The translations under genes and the position numbers were made by a program. 64,000 nt of DNA from Hoplostethus atlanticus (lineage: Eukaryota > Chordata > Actinopteri > Trachichthyiformes > Trachichthyidae): contig JAXDDX010000039.1 of the NCBI GenBank assembly GCA_034670405.1, positions 3,562,001 to 3,626,000 of the forward strand, given 5' to 3'. Positions 22,019 to 34,799 of this stretch are shown piece by piece (position 1 is the first letter of the stretch; each line of letters starts with the position of its first letter). Under the pieces are notes generated by a model. That model saw only the letters and a program-made list of their open reading frames with translations. It had not been told where the DNA came from and did not search any database.

Positions 22019-23573
22019 TTTCCCAGTACAGCATTTCTCAGCTTACTGTCTTTATTATTGGAGCTGAGAGCAACAACATTTTAAAAGCCAGTTGGGTGAT
22101 GCTAGCTGGGTATCCAGTGGAAAAATAACTTGTTAACTATAAATTAACACAAGCTAGCTAACTAATTTGTTAAGTTAGCTACTGTAACCTATGTGCTAAA
22201 GATTCTGTGCATGGCAAGATTGGTGAAAGGCTATTACTGCTAGCAAGCTAGGTGAAAGACTATTACTGCTACCAAACTAGTTTGCTGGTAGTCAAAAATA
22301 GCTAGCTTGCTTTCCAGCCTACAATTAACGTTAGCAGCTTCATTTTATAATATGGGTATCTAGGCTAATGCTGAGATTGCTTAGTTAGCAAAGTTAGCTG
22401 GATGCAGTTGGTGTGAACCAAACAACACTGGTTATCAAGCTGTAGTAACACTGTATCAACCTTGCTAACTAGTTTTGGCTAACACTGACTTCTCCACAGG
22501 AACTTTTGTGTGTCTCTGTATATGTGTGCTTGCGTGAGAGAGAAAGAGAGAGAGACAATCCAAGAGACGACAAGAAGTTTTACATTTTAGGTTTTCATTT
22601 GTCCTTCAGATCAGATATAAAAGCCAAAGTGGAGATGGACAAACCACAAGGTTTGTTCACGGTCGCCAAAGATCCATGATAACCCCAGGTAAGACAGGTT
22701 CAAATTTCCTTTATATTGTATGTGTGGTTGGTATGGTTGGTTATCACACTAATGTACAGTATTAGTGCAAATTTCAAAATTGGTTGAAGGGACAGCAAAT
22801 TTTTAGATGACGCAAAATAGGATTATCGCCAATGGTGACAAATCACCTCAGATTTGTCAGACAACTCACATATTGAATATGACTTTTGAATGAATATGAA
22901 TATTCATGATTTTTTATTGAGAATAAAGGTGTGTAATATAACTAGGTTTGCGGGTAACGGGTACTGCCACCCCTTTGGTTTCCCAGTGAGGTCTGGGTAT
23001 AAGAGGATTAGAGTTGGGAGGCTAAGGATAACAATGTGTTATCTAGTGTAGTTAAGGTACAGTAAAATGGCCACCAACCACACAACACAAAGTAAAAATA
23101 AGCAATATTTATTTTACAAGCATAAAGCGTTAAAATTTGCATTAAAAACCAAGGGCAATAAGTGTGCAAGGCAAGATGCAGCAGCAGAGAATTAGCAAGT
23201 GAGTTAAATACACCGCCCGATTGGCGATGGCAGTACGCCAGCTCAGCTGACACATCAGCTGATCCAGGGCTGTAGCATCACTCATCACTCTTCCTGAACT
23301 GTCTTCATTAAGTCAAACTCTGCAGAAATCTGTACAGGTTACTCTGTTACTTGTCAAAGTTCCTTCTAGTTAAGTAATGCTATACATTTTTGATAGGCCA
23401 TGCTAGGGTTTCTTCCAGTGTATTCAACATGATTACTTGACAGATGGTTTCTCAGTTTGAAGAACACTTAGCTACACCAGACTGGGTAGAATACTGAAAT
23501 AACAGCTCGACACAAGAAATTATCTGAGCTCACCGCAAGAAATGGTCTGAAATTAGTGCTCCATTTACATCAT
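22019..23573. other. Intergenic, nothing firm
   Basis: Rich in gctagctaa and gttagct motifs (22100-22480). A short ATG frame with a following GTAAG site occurs at about 22635-22690, but no continuing exon was found. The ORF at 23008-23253 has no domain. Confidence 0.4.
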
Positions 23574-24531
23574 CTAAGCCTTGGTCGGACTTGAGGTTTC
23601 TTGAACTGAAAGCACTTTCATTCGGCCAATGTGCAACACCCAAACTAGAAACATCAAGCCATCAACAGGATCTGGATCAGGATCTGAGATCAGTGATTCT
23701 GTGCTGGCCTCAGCTAAGTAGCTCTCAACTATGTTGATGGAGGTCACAGCACCAAATGAGGCAGACTTGGCCTGTGAAAGATCATCTATTTGATACAACT
23801 CTCTATCCACCTCTGAAGCCACATCTGCCTTGAGCCTGTCAAACTCTGATGGACTGAGTAGTGACTTGGGCAAGCTCTTAAACCGGGGGAACCAGGAGGG
23901 TGGCCTTATAGTAATGACCCAAAGGATGATCAAAGACAGTCTGGAAGCATTCATCCAACTGAGACTGCAATGTGGTCAAAGTTTAAGAGCCTCTGGTAGA
24001 CCCTGTACTGCCTCATCCCTCTTTAAGTTTGTCACTGCAGCCTTAAGAGCCTGCACACTAGGGATCACAGAGGACAGATAAGCTACATCCTGGCACACAG
24101 TACATGTTGCCTCCTCAAATGGTTGTAGTATTTTCACCAAGGCCTGCACCAGCTCCCATTGATGGTGTGACAGTACACCTCCCAGATCCAGCTCTGCACT
24201 CATGGCAGTCAGTGCCCCGTCTCTGCTCCAACAGCTGCTGAAGCATGTGGTAGACACATCATGCACCAAAGTATTCATGGGAAGGCCAAGCTCTTCCTGG
24301 ATCTGGGGAAGTTTGTTCACAGCTTTGTTTGATCTATGTACAAACCCAGTTATCTTGCGAGCAATCACTATCACATTGGTCACTCCCTGGCATTCTTTTA
24401 GAGCAGTTGTTACCACTAGGTGCAGGGTGTGAGCCATGCACCTGATGTGTGCACATAGTCACCATCAGCCATTGCCCTGACCATGTTGGAGGGATTATCT
24501 GATACAAAATACTCAACAGAAAATTTCCCTC

Positions 24532-26117
24532 GAGCACCCAAAGTGTGAAATTACTCAGGTATCTACACCTACCTCACCACAATTCATAAATATGACTGAA
24601 TCTCAGGGCCGTTCTAGCAGTGTTCTCGAGAAACTTAATTGTCTACCAGCTTACGACGAGGAATTGATCCAGCCGCCTGCAATTGGCAGGAATCCCTCCC
24701 GACAGCCAACCATGTTGACCCCGCCAGGTCAGAACCCTCAGTGTTTACAGCCTGGGTCCCGTTCTCCTGGGGATGCCCTTGGGTATCTTACCGATCCCCC
24801 TGCGCCACAGGCAATTCCGTATGGTGGAGCAACAGGAAGAGCAGCATCACGGATCACTCAGGTCATGCCTGAAATCTTTGACCCAATGTCTGTATATGGT
24901 GAGCTTGGGGTGCGAGGCCTCAGATCTGGCAATACACGGGTCATGCCACGGAGAAAGCCCCAGGCCGGGAGAGATGATAGCAAAATGGAGGAGTATCTGC
25001 GGAGACCAGAACTCCCCGCCCTGCCAGCTGGCATGGCAGCAAGCGGGTCAGGAACAAGACTCGGTGAGAGGACCCCCTACGCACCAGCTACGGCATCCAT
25101 GCACCCCCAAAGCACAACCCAGAAGCCTCGGATCATAGTCCGCAGTTCTGCGGAACCCAGGAGACCAGGAGAAACAGGAGCCCCAGGAGCCTCTAAAGGT
25201 CCCGGAGATGACGGAGCACGGATGGCAGACATACCAGTTGCCGCCCCCCTCAGGGACTCCGCCATCGGTGACGATCCAGGAGACCCGCTTGGTAATTCTG
25301 TGACACTCATAATGATTGATCTAGCCAGGATCAAGACTGCTGTCTACTCGATGCACCACGACATAACACAGTGGCAGGGAACATGCGGAAACATCTTAGA
25401 GACCATGTCTCAGGAGATCTTACAAATCAAAAGATCACTGGGAAACCAATCAGCGGCTGCTGATCGGGATCAATCGCTGACCATGACAGTGACCTTACCA
25501 AACGCTTCGGTCTACTGACTGGGGGTATAGCGGGAGATCAAGGGCCAACTTATTCAGCTGCAGGGTTCCGGGTTCCGGCAGGAGGGAAGCCGATAAATCC
25601 GCCGATAAATCCGAGAGCCCCCGATCCGTATACTTCCGAGCCATTCAGACCTGGTGGGTTTGCTCAACCAACCGCCTCTCTTGCTGCATATAAATGTGAG
25701 CTCAAAACGACGATGCGACGTGTGAGTTCAATTGACCACGAGGGAACTGCTGCAGTTATAGATAGCTGCACCGATGCCGACTCACTCTCGGTGTTGGCAG
25801 CCGAGATCCAGGGGTTGATCAGTAATCTGGGAGTCACTGCTCAAGCAGCGTCAACAACTGAGGCAATCCACCCACCTCAGAGTGGGGTGAGTGCATCTCC
25901 TCCAACTCCCCTTACACCCCTGAAAATGGATGAAAAACCCGCCCTCGCCCCTGATCAGGGGCCCGTAACTCCCGCACACGGTCGCCATGCAATTGAACCC
26001 GATTTGAGCCACGATTATGCATAAGTTCTTATACCCTACAGAGGCACCTAAGTTTGGTTAAGTGGTCTTGATGTCTGACAATCTTTAGTTTGATTTAAGA
26101 AAAAAAATTTAAAAAAT
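24532..26117 (+). mobile_element. Retro-inserted mRNA-like sequence (candidate endogenous viral element)
   Basis: A 1,586-bp intron-less insert in the hAT transposase, flanked by a perfect 12-bp duplication AAAATTTCCCTC (24520-24531 and 26118-26129). It ends in an A-rich tail, tttaagaaaaaaaatttaaaaaat, so LINE machinery inserted it as a cDNA. It has a 60-base 5' leader, about 1.43 kb of near-continuous coding sequence and a ~93-base 3' leader-like end. The last transcribed motif TTTAAGAAAAAAA resembles the gene-end/polyadenylation signal of mononegaviruses, and the start gagcacccaaag resembles some paramyxovirus gene starts. An ordinary host processed pseudogene remains possible. Confidence 0.55.
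24592..26024 (+). pseudogene. Phosphoprotein-like ORF, one frameshift (candidate mononegavirus P relic)
   Basis: Frame A runs 24592-25518 (308 codons from ATG). It is a hydrophilic, Pro/Gly/Ser/Arg-rich, probably disordered region (residues 1-230) followed by a heptad-like coiled-coil stretch (about 236-284). Frame B, open from 25464 to the stop at 26022-26024, continues with another linker, a compact helical-looking segment (about 25690-25830) and a Pro-rich tail. The break lies between 25464 and 25517. Disordered N-region, central oligomerisation helix and C-terminal helical module is the layout of mononegavirus phosphoproteins. No strong sequence motif proves this, no editing-site-like purine run is seen at the break, and the helical module is not at the very C-terminus as in paramyxoviruses. 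Described as found; not functional as it stands. Confidence 0.45.
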
Positions 26118-27699
26118 AAAATTTCCCTCCAACATCATCTTGCCATTGCTTCACAAGGCCCTGGAGGTGATGCAGAATGTTGGCTGCTGTGTGATCTACA
26201 TTAATAACCTCCATGTTGAAGTGCTCTCACACAACTATGCCCTACTATCCCTTGTGTACTCTGTTTCCGTTCTATCCAGTGGCCAGTGAGAGAAAGATTT
26301 GTTGATTTGAAGATTTGCATTTGTCCGCTTGTCCAGATGTCTGATGTGCAGTGCACAACTTTCCCTTCCATTTTTAAGAGGGATATCTTTGTTTTCACAT
26401 CTTGGTAAAGTTGTGGTACAACCTTACGAGAGAAGTGCCAACGAGATGGTAGTTGATAGTGAGGTACAACCACATTGAGAAGCTTGCGAAAACCTTTATT
26501 CTCCACTATTGAGTAGGGCACCAGGTCAAGACAAATCATTTCTCCCACTGTGTCTGTTATTTGCTTTGCTGTGGGGTGGTTTGGTGGGTAAACCTGTTTT
26601 GCATTAAAAGCAGCTAAGATAGGTGATGTAGAAGAGTGACTTGCAGGGATAGGACATGGCTGTGTTGTTGATGTGGTACTTGTGGGGGGTTGGGGATACC
26701 AGGGTAGGATGCTTGAAATGCAAGTGATTGTACATTGCAGATGTTGACAGATGTTTAACATCTTTGCCTGAATCACACAAAAGGTAGACCTACTTCTACA
26801 CTGCCAACAATATAGGCTAAGTTACAGGGCTAACAGGCGAACGCTAGCCTAATCTCCTCCCAGTCAAACAAGCTCCGCTGTGTCTGCGTCTTCTAAGTTG
26901 AAATAGTGGCACAGCAACTTTTCTAGAATAGCTATAAACAGCGCTCTATTTCTCCAGTGTGATATCTGCAACCGTGTGACACACAGGCTGACTGAGCAGT
27001 AAGCACAGCGCGTAGGTGAACTAGCTAGTAACTACACTGCCAGAGTTAACGTAGGCTAATCTCCTACTCCCGGTCAAACAAACTCTGCTTCACATATTGC
27101 AGGTCTAACAGGAAAACAAAAGACAAGTAACATTATAATAAACTACCTCAGCAAATCAGTTAAGGTAAAAAAAAAACGAATCAAAACAAAATAGTGGCGT
27201 GGAAATGTACTACGTTTTGCCTATATTTTAATCAGGCTGCGCTGCTCCTTTTCAGTCTGTACGTCAGCACAAGCAGGCGGAGCACAAATACCCACCGCGC
27301 TCACAGTTATGAGGAACACCAGCTATTTGACTTTTTTTTTTTCTTCCCGAAAACAAAATATTTGTACAAAATAAGTATTTGTAAAAACCCACTATTTGTG
27401 CTTTGACGAATACCGGATTCGGCTCCACCCCTACAAGACATAACACCAAAACATTTTCAGTGATACAGTTTTGATGCTGTGCAGTTTTGCACTTGTAGCA
27501 TATGCCTGAAAAGTAATTTGTGACGCAATAATTAAAAAAAGAAAAAAAAGAAAGAAATTAACCGATAAACATTTTAATTGACTGCAAGTTGATCTTAACA
27601 CAACGGAAAAAAAGCTTGAAAAGGATCCATGCAGGTAATTGTAGGTAGGTAGTAAATGGCGTAAAAGCTACAAGAAAATGCACCAGACAGCTTACTGTA

Positions 27700-28046
27700 A
27701 GGCCTTACCTTAATGCCCTGAAAATACAGACTATATAGTGTAATGCAGGCCAGTAGCTAGGGCCCAAGAGCAGAAGCACACAGAGGCAGGCAGTTTAAGG
27801 GAAAAAAGACTTTACTTGGGAAAACTCAAAAATCCAACACTCATTAAATGCAACAAAAAAAAAAAAAACAATCAAACTAAAGCAAACAAGAGTAACAAAA
27901 GCTCACGAGAACAAACTGGAGCACTAAAATGAGAGCAGAGAAGGGTTTAAAGGCTGGTCCACACGTGCACAGAATTGCTAATGAGCCTCAGTTCCTAGAG
28001 CTCCTCCTAGGAGGGCGGGATCCTCTCCCCTGGCCACTACCCATGA
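27700..28046 (-). mobile_element. 3' LTR of decayed Ty3/Gypsy element
   Basis: On the minus strand the LTR begins TGTCATGGGTAGTGGCC, directly after a purine tract (GGGGAGGGGG, 28050-28062) as expected for a polypurine tract. Blocks agagcagagaagggttta, ctagagctcctcctaggag and cactacccatgaca are shared with 39410-39639. The outer edge is uncertain. Confidence 0.7.
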
Positions 28047-28099
28047 CAGTACCCCCTCCCCGAGGAACATCTCCAGATGTTCCACACCTGCCGGCGTTG

Positions 28100-28550
28100 G
28101 AAGTCGCTGACCAACTCAGGATCCAGGATGTGGCATGCTGGAATCCAGGAACGTTCCTCAGGACCATAATCCTCCCAATCAACCAGATACTGGATGCCTC
28201 CTCCTTCAAGCTGAGAGAAGGGGACTGATAACTGTATGGAAGACTGCATATTACAGAGATTTTTGTTTCTTTGAGACTTGTACAGATCTGTGCTGTCACA
28301 GCAGCAACCTACTCTTCATTAAATGTGCAACCAGTACACGTCTGTGGTCCTGCTCTTTTCTTCAAGTAGTGCAGCAGCATCAAGAACACAACACAGAAAA
28401 CACAAGTTAACGGATGTGCAGTCAGTAATACACAAGACTGTTACAGCATAAGCACACCTGTTACACAACTTCAAGGTGGGCCGATGGGAGCTTAGGCAGA
28501 GCAATGAAATGTGCTGCTTTGGAGAAGCAGTCTAATACCACCATGATGAT
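28100..28550 (-). pseudogene. Gypsy integrase core and chromodomain fragments
   Basis: Chromodomain-like [18 protein letters not shown], followed by [13 protein letters not shown], lies immediately upstream of the polypurine tract. An integrase core block with the LDCFSKAAHF motif is at 28478-28550. About 230 bp of unrelated sequence separates the two. Chromodomain integrases define the chromovirus branch of Ty3/Gypsy. Confidence 0.75.
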
Positions 28551-28722
28551 GTGACACTCTAAAATGGTTAGTCACATTTTTGGTTTAATTTAATGTAATA
28601 TATGTTATTTTGTATGAGTCATTAATTTTCAATAATAATTGGTATAATAGTATCAGAGTTGCAGTTCACGTTTACACCTGTGAGGGAGGAGCTGTGGATT
28701 TAGGGTCACGTAGGTTCATCTT

Positions 28723-28797
28723 CCAATGACAGCCATGATGAACATACACTAACTCTCCTGTCATCAATGTTTCCCTGTTTACCTGTAAATACGGGTT
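28723..28797 (+). repeat. Direct repeat, copy 1 (partner 31163-31235)
   Basis: About 73 bases almost identical to 31163-31235 (gacagccatgatgaaca, actaactctcctgtc, gtttccctgtttacctgtaaatac). The copies bracket a 2.4-kb block containing the hAT element at 29547-31042. Confidence 0.8.
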
Positions 28798-29546
28798 GGT
28801 AATAAATCATAATTTCAGATGGTCAATTTCGGATGTTAAACATCCCGATTCTTGAGTTTGGTTTGAAAATGAATGTTTATATGTGAATTAAGTAGCTTTC
28901 TCATTGAGCTGGTTTAGCCACGGGAGCTTACAAGGGAAGTGAATGGGACAAAATGGCCGCCCATATTTTTTGGTATTTTATTTACCTGATTTCAATATCA
29001 GTTTTCATGACCTAGCTGAGGTTTTATGAGTGTATCATATACTGTGCACATTGTAGAAAAGGGGAACAGTGACACACCATGATGCAGAGCAGATTTAGTG
29101 GTGTTTTAAGGTGTAAAATGAACATGCAAATTCCGCTAGCTTAATGCTAAGCTATTAGCCATTTTCAATGTGTTTCTAAGGGGTTTGGTTAAGCTAATAA
29201 CCTATACAGGTTAGCCTATTGTTTTCTATTGTGGAGATTAGTTAAAAGGAAATGTTTATGTTTTGGTACTACTGCAAGTCACTCTTAAATCATTACTGTT
29301 TTATTTGGGTTTATTATTCATTGCTCATTTGTTTATAAATGCCTACTGTAATTGAAGTAGCCTACAGGCATAGCATAAATGGCTATTTCTATGAAAGGTA
29401 AAGTACCACTGAAAGTGCTGTATTTGACTACAGTGTATTGCTGTAAAGAAAGGAAGCTATATTAAAGGTGTAGCTATAGTAATGTGATTATTAACTGCAG
29501 TATTAGAACAGATGTACTGTGATATTAACAAGTCATGTTTTGGTAA
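28798..29546. other. AT-rich non-coding sequence inside Gypsy interruption
   Basis: No ORF or motif recognised; part of the block between the two direct repeats that interrupts the Gypsy integrase. Confidence 0.4.
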
Positions 29547-31042
29547 GGTGACCAGAATTCTGAAATGAAAACTGGGGACATTTCCAGTTCGGCGGTCAAT
29601 ATATCATTAAAATATGCAACGTTATTATCTATGAAATAAAAAAGGGGGACAATTCCGGTTTCATGTATTTTGACCACTGTTGTACTGTAATAAACTATGG
29701 TGCAGGCCGACTGATAAAATTGGGTACTAACTTTTACAAAGTAACTTTGTAAACCATGTCAGAAAACCATAGTTTACAGTACCATGGTGAGTGAAGCTAT
29801 GGAAACTATGGAACACACAATAAAGAAAATGGTCCAACTACAATGGTTCAATACAGTGTATTTAATTAGGTATACGTACAAGACAGAGAAGACAGACAAG
29901 CAACACTACCAGACTGACACACTGTAACAGACACACTATGACAGACAACACTAACAAGCACTATATTACAGCAACACTACAGACAAGACAGAACTATCCA
30001 ATCTGAACAGCCATTCAGTGGTCCTGGTAGTCTGGGTAGAATAAGAGCAGAAGAGAGCAAATGAGCAAAATTTTAAAAAACAGAGACAATAGTATGTGAA
30101 ATACTAAACATAATAAAGAAATAAGATGATGATGCGATTGGTGACTTCATAATATACTTATACCAACCTAATCTGTATATTTACTTCTCTTTACCTTTTC
30201 ACCGTCACTCTCTTTACTCCCTTAATTTTTCCTTGTCACTCTCTTCTCCTTCCTCTCCAATCTTTAATAATAAATAGTACACTATCAGATAAAATACTTT
30301 GCTTAACAGATTCCCATTGCTTTTTGTATTTTATCTCAAAACATTGTTTGGAATAATAAATTGGCAGGCTCTGTAATCATGTCTTTACCTTTCCTCCTCT
30401 ATCTCCTTCACTCTTCTTCTTATCCAGTCTTCCTCCTCTCCCTCCTCTCCACTCTCTAACAGAAAACATTACGCTGTTGTGTGGCGCGGCAGCAGCAGTG
30501 AACTATGTATCGGCTCTGTGTAGTAGAGCAGCTCCGTGTGTGGCTGCCTATCGCGGAACGATGTGGACACAGCTACCCAATGAGGATTTTCCTTCATCAC
30601 GAGTACAGATATTGACACATTTTACTCGGAAAGTACATTATCCGTACCGGATACTCGTTTCATCCGAGTATTCGGCTCAACCCTATTATCTAGCTATATA
30701 ATACATTTTGACATTATAACATCACTAGCTAGTATCTCAAACGATTGTAATTTACCTGGCTTGAAACGACGTTTGGGGATAGTTAGTAGAAGAAGAAGAG
30801 TGATATATATAGCTCTAGCGAGCAGCCCCCTCTGTTGGCCAAAACAAGCACAACGCGATTGAGACGTCAACCGGTAGGCTCTGCTGCCCGGTCTTTCTTG
30901 CCACTTAAAATATTATTTCACTTTGCGGTCTGTTTTTAACGCACAGTTAAAAACGGGGACATTTCCGGGGACAGCTCCAGCCGGGGACAGGCCACCAAAA
31001 ACGGGGACTGTCCCCGGAAAATGGGGACGTCTGGTCACCCTA
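29547..31042 (-). mobile_element. Non-autonomous hAT-like element
   Basis: Left end TAAGGTGACCAGA; right end reverse complemented TAGGGTGACCAGACGT; flanked by an 8-bp duplication TGTTTTGG, the hAT hallmark. The interior has GGGGAC-rich subterminal repeats and a second transposon end at about 30640-30690 (AGGGTTGAGCCGAATAC on the minus strand, related to the end near 27435), so it is composite. No transposase. Confidence 0.7.
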
Positions 31043-31162
31043 TGTTTTGGTGACTGGATTATTGGTTATTATTTTCATACAAAGCAAAAGGATGAAGATG
31101 ATTTATTGTTTATTTTTATACAAAGAAATATGTTTGATATAATGTCAAATAAAGAGTTGACG

Positions 31163-31235
31163 ATGACAGCCATGATGAACACACACTAACTCTCCTGTCG
31201 TCATGTTTCCCTGTTTACCTGTAAATACAGGTTCA
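31163..31235 (+). repeat. Direct repeat, copy 2 (partner 28723-28797)
   Basis: See 28723-28797. Differences are a few substitutions and one base of length near gtcatcaatg / gtcgtcatg. Confidence 0.8.
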
Positions 31236-31297
31236 ACACAACAACAATTATTATCTGTTTATAAAGCCCAACCCTGGGACTTGTAACAATGACCCCG

Positions 31298-32670
<1,373 letters not shown>

Positions 32671-34059
32671 ATAAAGCTCTGCCAATTAGGGTTGGGTATC
32701 GTTTGAATTTTATCGATTCCGGTTCCGGTTCTGCTTATCGATTCCGGTTCTTATCGATTCCGAGTTTCGATTCCAATATGGTAAAAAAAAAGAGGTCAAA
32801 TGTTTAGATAACAAAAACATCTTTATTCTTTTAACGAAAGAAAGAAAATGTTCTAATCTCTCATATATTCCACCCAACAACAACACAGTGGAAAGCAGTA
32901 ACAGTTGAACCATTTGTGGATAATAACATTTTGAGCTGCTTGTTGCTTGTAAGATTAACTCAACAGTTCTTGTTAAGAAAGATCACCATATCAGCCTTTT
33001 CCGGTAGTATGCGTGACCTTTCTGGGCAAATAGTGTTTCCAGCAGTGGAGAAAACCCTCTCACTTGGGGTTGAGGAGGCCTGCACGCACAAATACGAAAA
33101 TGCCAAAGGATATGTGGTTCTGTTCCACCACCAGGCAGCAGGGTCATCAGATGTCATTGTTGGTGGCATCTCTTGGTACATCTTCAGCTCTCTGTCAGTC
33201 TGGTGCTGGATGGACGTGGTGCTGTTTGATGATGAGATTTTCATCTTCAGGTCGTCTTCAGCAGCAAAAAGCTCCTCCAGCGGAGACATTATAGCCCTCT
33301 TGCAGGGAGGTGGCTGCTCCTCCTCTTCCTCACTCTCCTGAGTCTCCTCACCTTCCTCATTCTCTCTTTGTCTTTTCTCCTCTGACTGCATTGTTACACC
33401 ATCTTCTCCATGGGCATGCTCTGTTGGCTGCTCGGACTCAGTCAGCTTTCCTACCATCAATTTTTCCTTGACGCGGTCCCAGACAGTGCGGTCCTCCACT
33501 TTGTGCTTGAAACGTGGGTCTAGTACAGTGGCCTCTTCAAGGAAGTGTCTGATGCCATCACTCTGGTACCGCTTGGACAGGTTTCCCCAGACAGCCTGCT
33601 TAAGGTTGCACACAAACACTGTGTCTCCCTCTTCAACAGTGAAGTGCTTCTCCAGCTTCTGAAGAATTGGAAGGACCTGGCCGCATGTGAGGCTCTTTTC
33701 GGATGAAACACAGAGTGTAGATGTGAATAACACTCTCATCAGCTGGATGAACTCCTCTGCCTTTCGGAAATCTTCATCCGTGAGTCGAGCAAGTCGGTCC
33801 CTCTCCATGGGCTTTCTCAGACGCTGATCTAAGCTGGTTGCTTGAATTGCAGGATACTGCTCAATGAATCGTTCCAGCATCATGTAGAGGGAATTCCAAC
33901 GAGTTCTAACATCAAGGATTAGGGAGTGTTGAGGCAGATCTATGACACAAAGAAGGTCACACATGGACTTAATATTGATAATGCATAGGAAATTAGATTA
34001 TTATTATTATTTTTTTTTAACCGTTTTAGTCCTATTCTGTGTGTGTGTGTGTGTGTGTG

Positions 34060-34260
34060 TTTTAAATGAATTAAAATGAATTAAATGAATTTCTGTTGCT
34101 TTGTGACAGACAATAACGTTATCTTATCAATATGAGATCCAGTTTTTATGTGTGTGTATTTAAATGTGTTTTAAATTAATTAAAAGGAATTAAATTAATT
34201 TCTGTTGCTTTGTGACAGACAATAAAGTTATCTTATCAATATGAGATCCAGTTTTTATTT
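34060..34260. repeat. Tandem duplication, period 109 bp, in hAT intron
   Basis: Two copies of a ~109-bp block (ttctgttgctttgtgacagac, cttatcaatatgagatcc) follow a (TG)n tract at 34038-34060, in the intron of the ZBED-type transposase. Confidence 0.85.
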
Positions 34261-34799
34261 GGTGTAGTTAGTTGCATAGTAAGACATGAGATGTATGTTA
34301 TGTTACTTGCATTGTGTTAACAAATTAATTTTTTCCTATAAAATGTACATAATACTTCAGTTTAAATTAGCTGTCCTGTAAAAGGGTCAAATGAAGTGAA
34401 CTGAGGGATGCTTACTTAGGACTTGTTGCTTCTCCCGGAGCACAGGCTTTGCCATGGATGACCGCTTCATCCAGACGACAACATCCCTGATCTTGGCGGT
34501 CCATTTTGCCACTGATGCCAGAGAATAGACACTTTGTGCAGCAAGATTTAGTGTGTGGGCAAAACAGCCTAGCTTTATGAATTGTAGCTTTTTTATTGCC
34601 ACATCCATGTTCCATTGTCAACTGTTACAGCCACTATTTTATCCACTATGCCAAATTCTTGCAAAATGTCACTAATTTCTTCAGCCACCGCTGGTCCTGT
34701 TTGTGATGTATAGACTGCTTTTGTTTTGAGTACTTTCTGTCTCATCTTTCCCTCAATGGCATAGTGTGCTGTCACTGTAAGATAATGAATTTGAATTTC

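Larger units (their letters stand above)
23574..26776 (-). pseudogene. hAT transposase remnant
   Basis: Reading on the minus strand, the N-terminal part (26776-26201) contains PYSIVENKGFRKLLN and VHCTSDIWTSG, the block holding the first catalytic Asp of hAT enzymes. After the insert, the frame resumes with FVSDNPSNMVRAM (second Asp block), then AHTLHLVVTTALKECQG (24437-23976) and a degenerate C-terminal part. Several frameshifts and the foreign insertion leave no continuous frame. Confidence 0.75.
23574..27435 (-). mobile_element. hAT transposon (ZBED-like), truncated and interrupted
   Basis: Right terminus AGGGGTGGAGCCGAATCCGG (minus strand, near 27435), a 5' flank, then transposase coding pieces 26776-26130 and 24519-23574. 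The C-terminal dimerisation region (SERxFS-type) is missing, and no matching left inverted repeat is seen, so it is truncated. It is split at 24532-26117 by an unrelated mRNA-like insert flanked by AAAATTTCCCTC. Confidence 0.75.

Noticed and set aside
22635..22690. Short ATG frame followed by GTAAG as a first exon
   Set aside because: The frame closes before the donor and no downstream exon is found.
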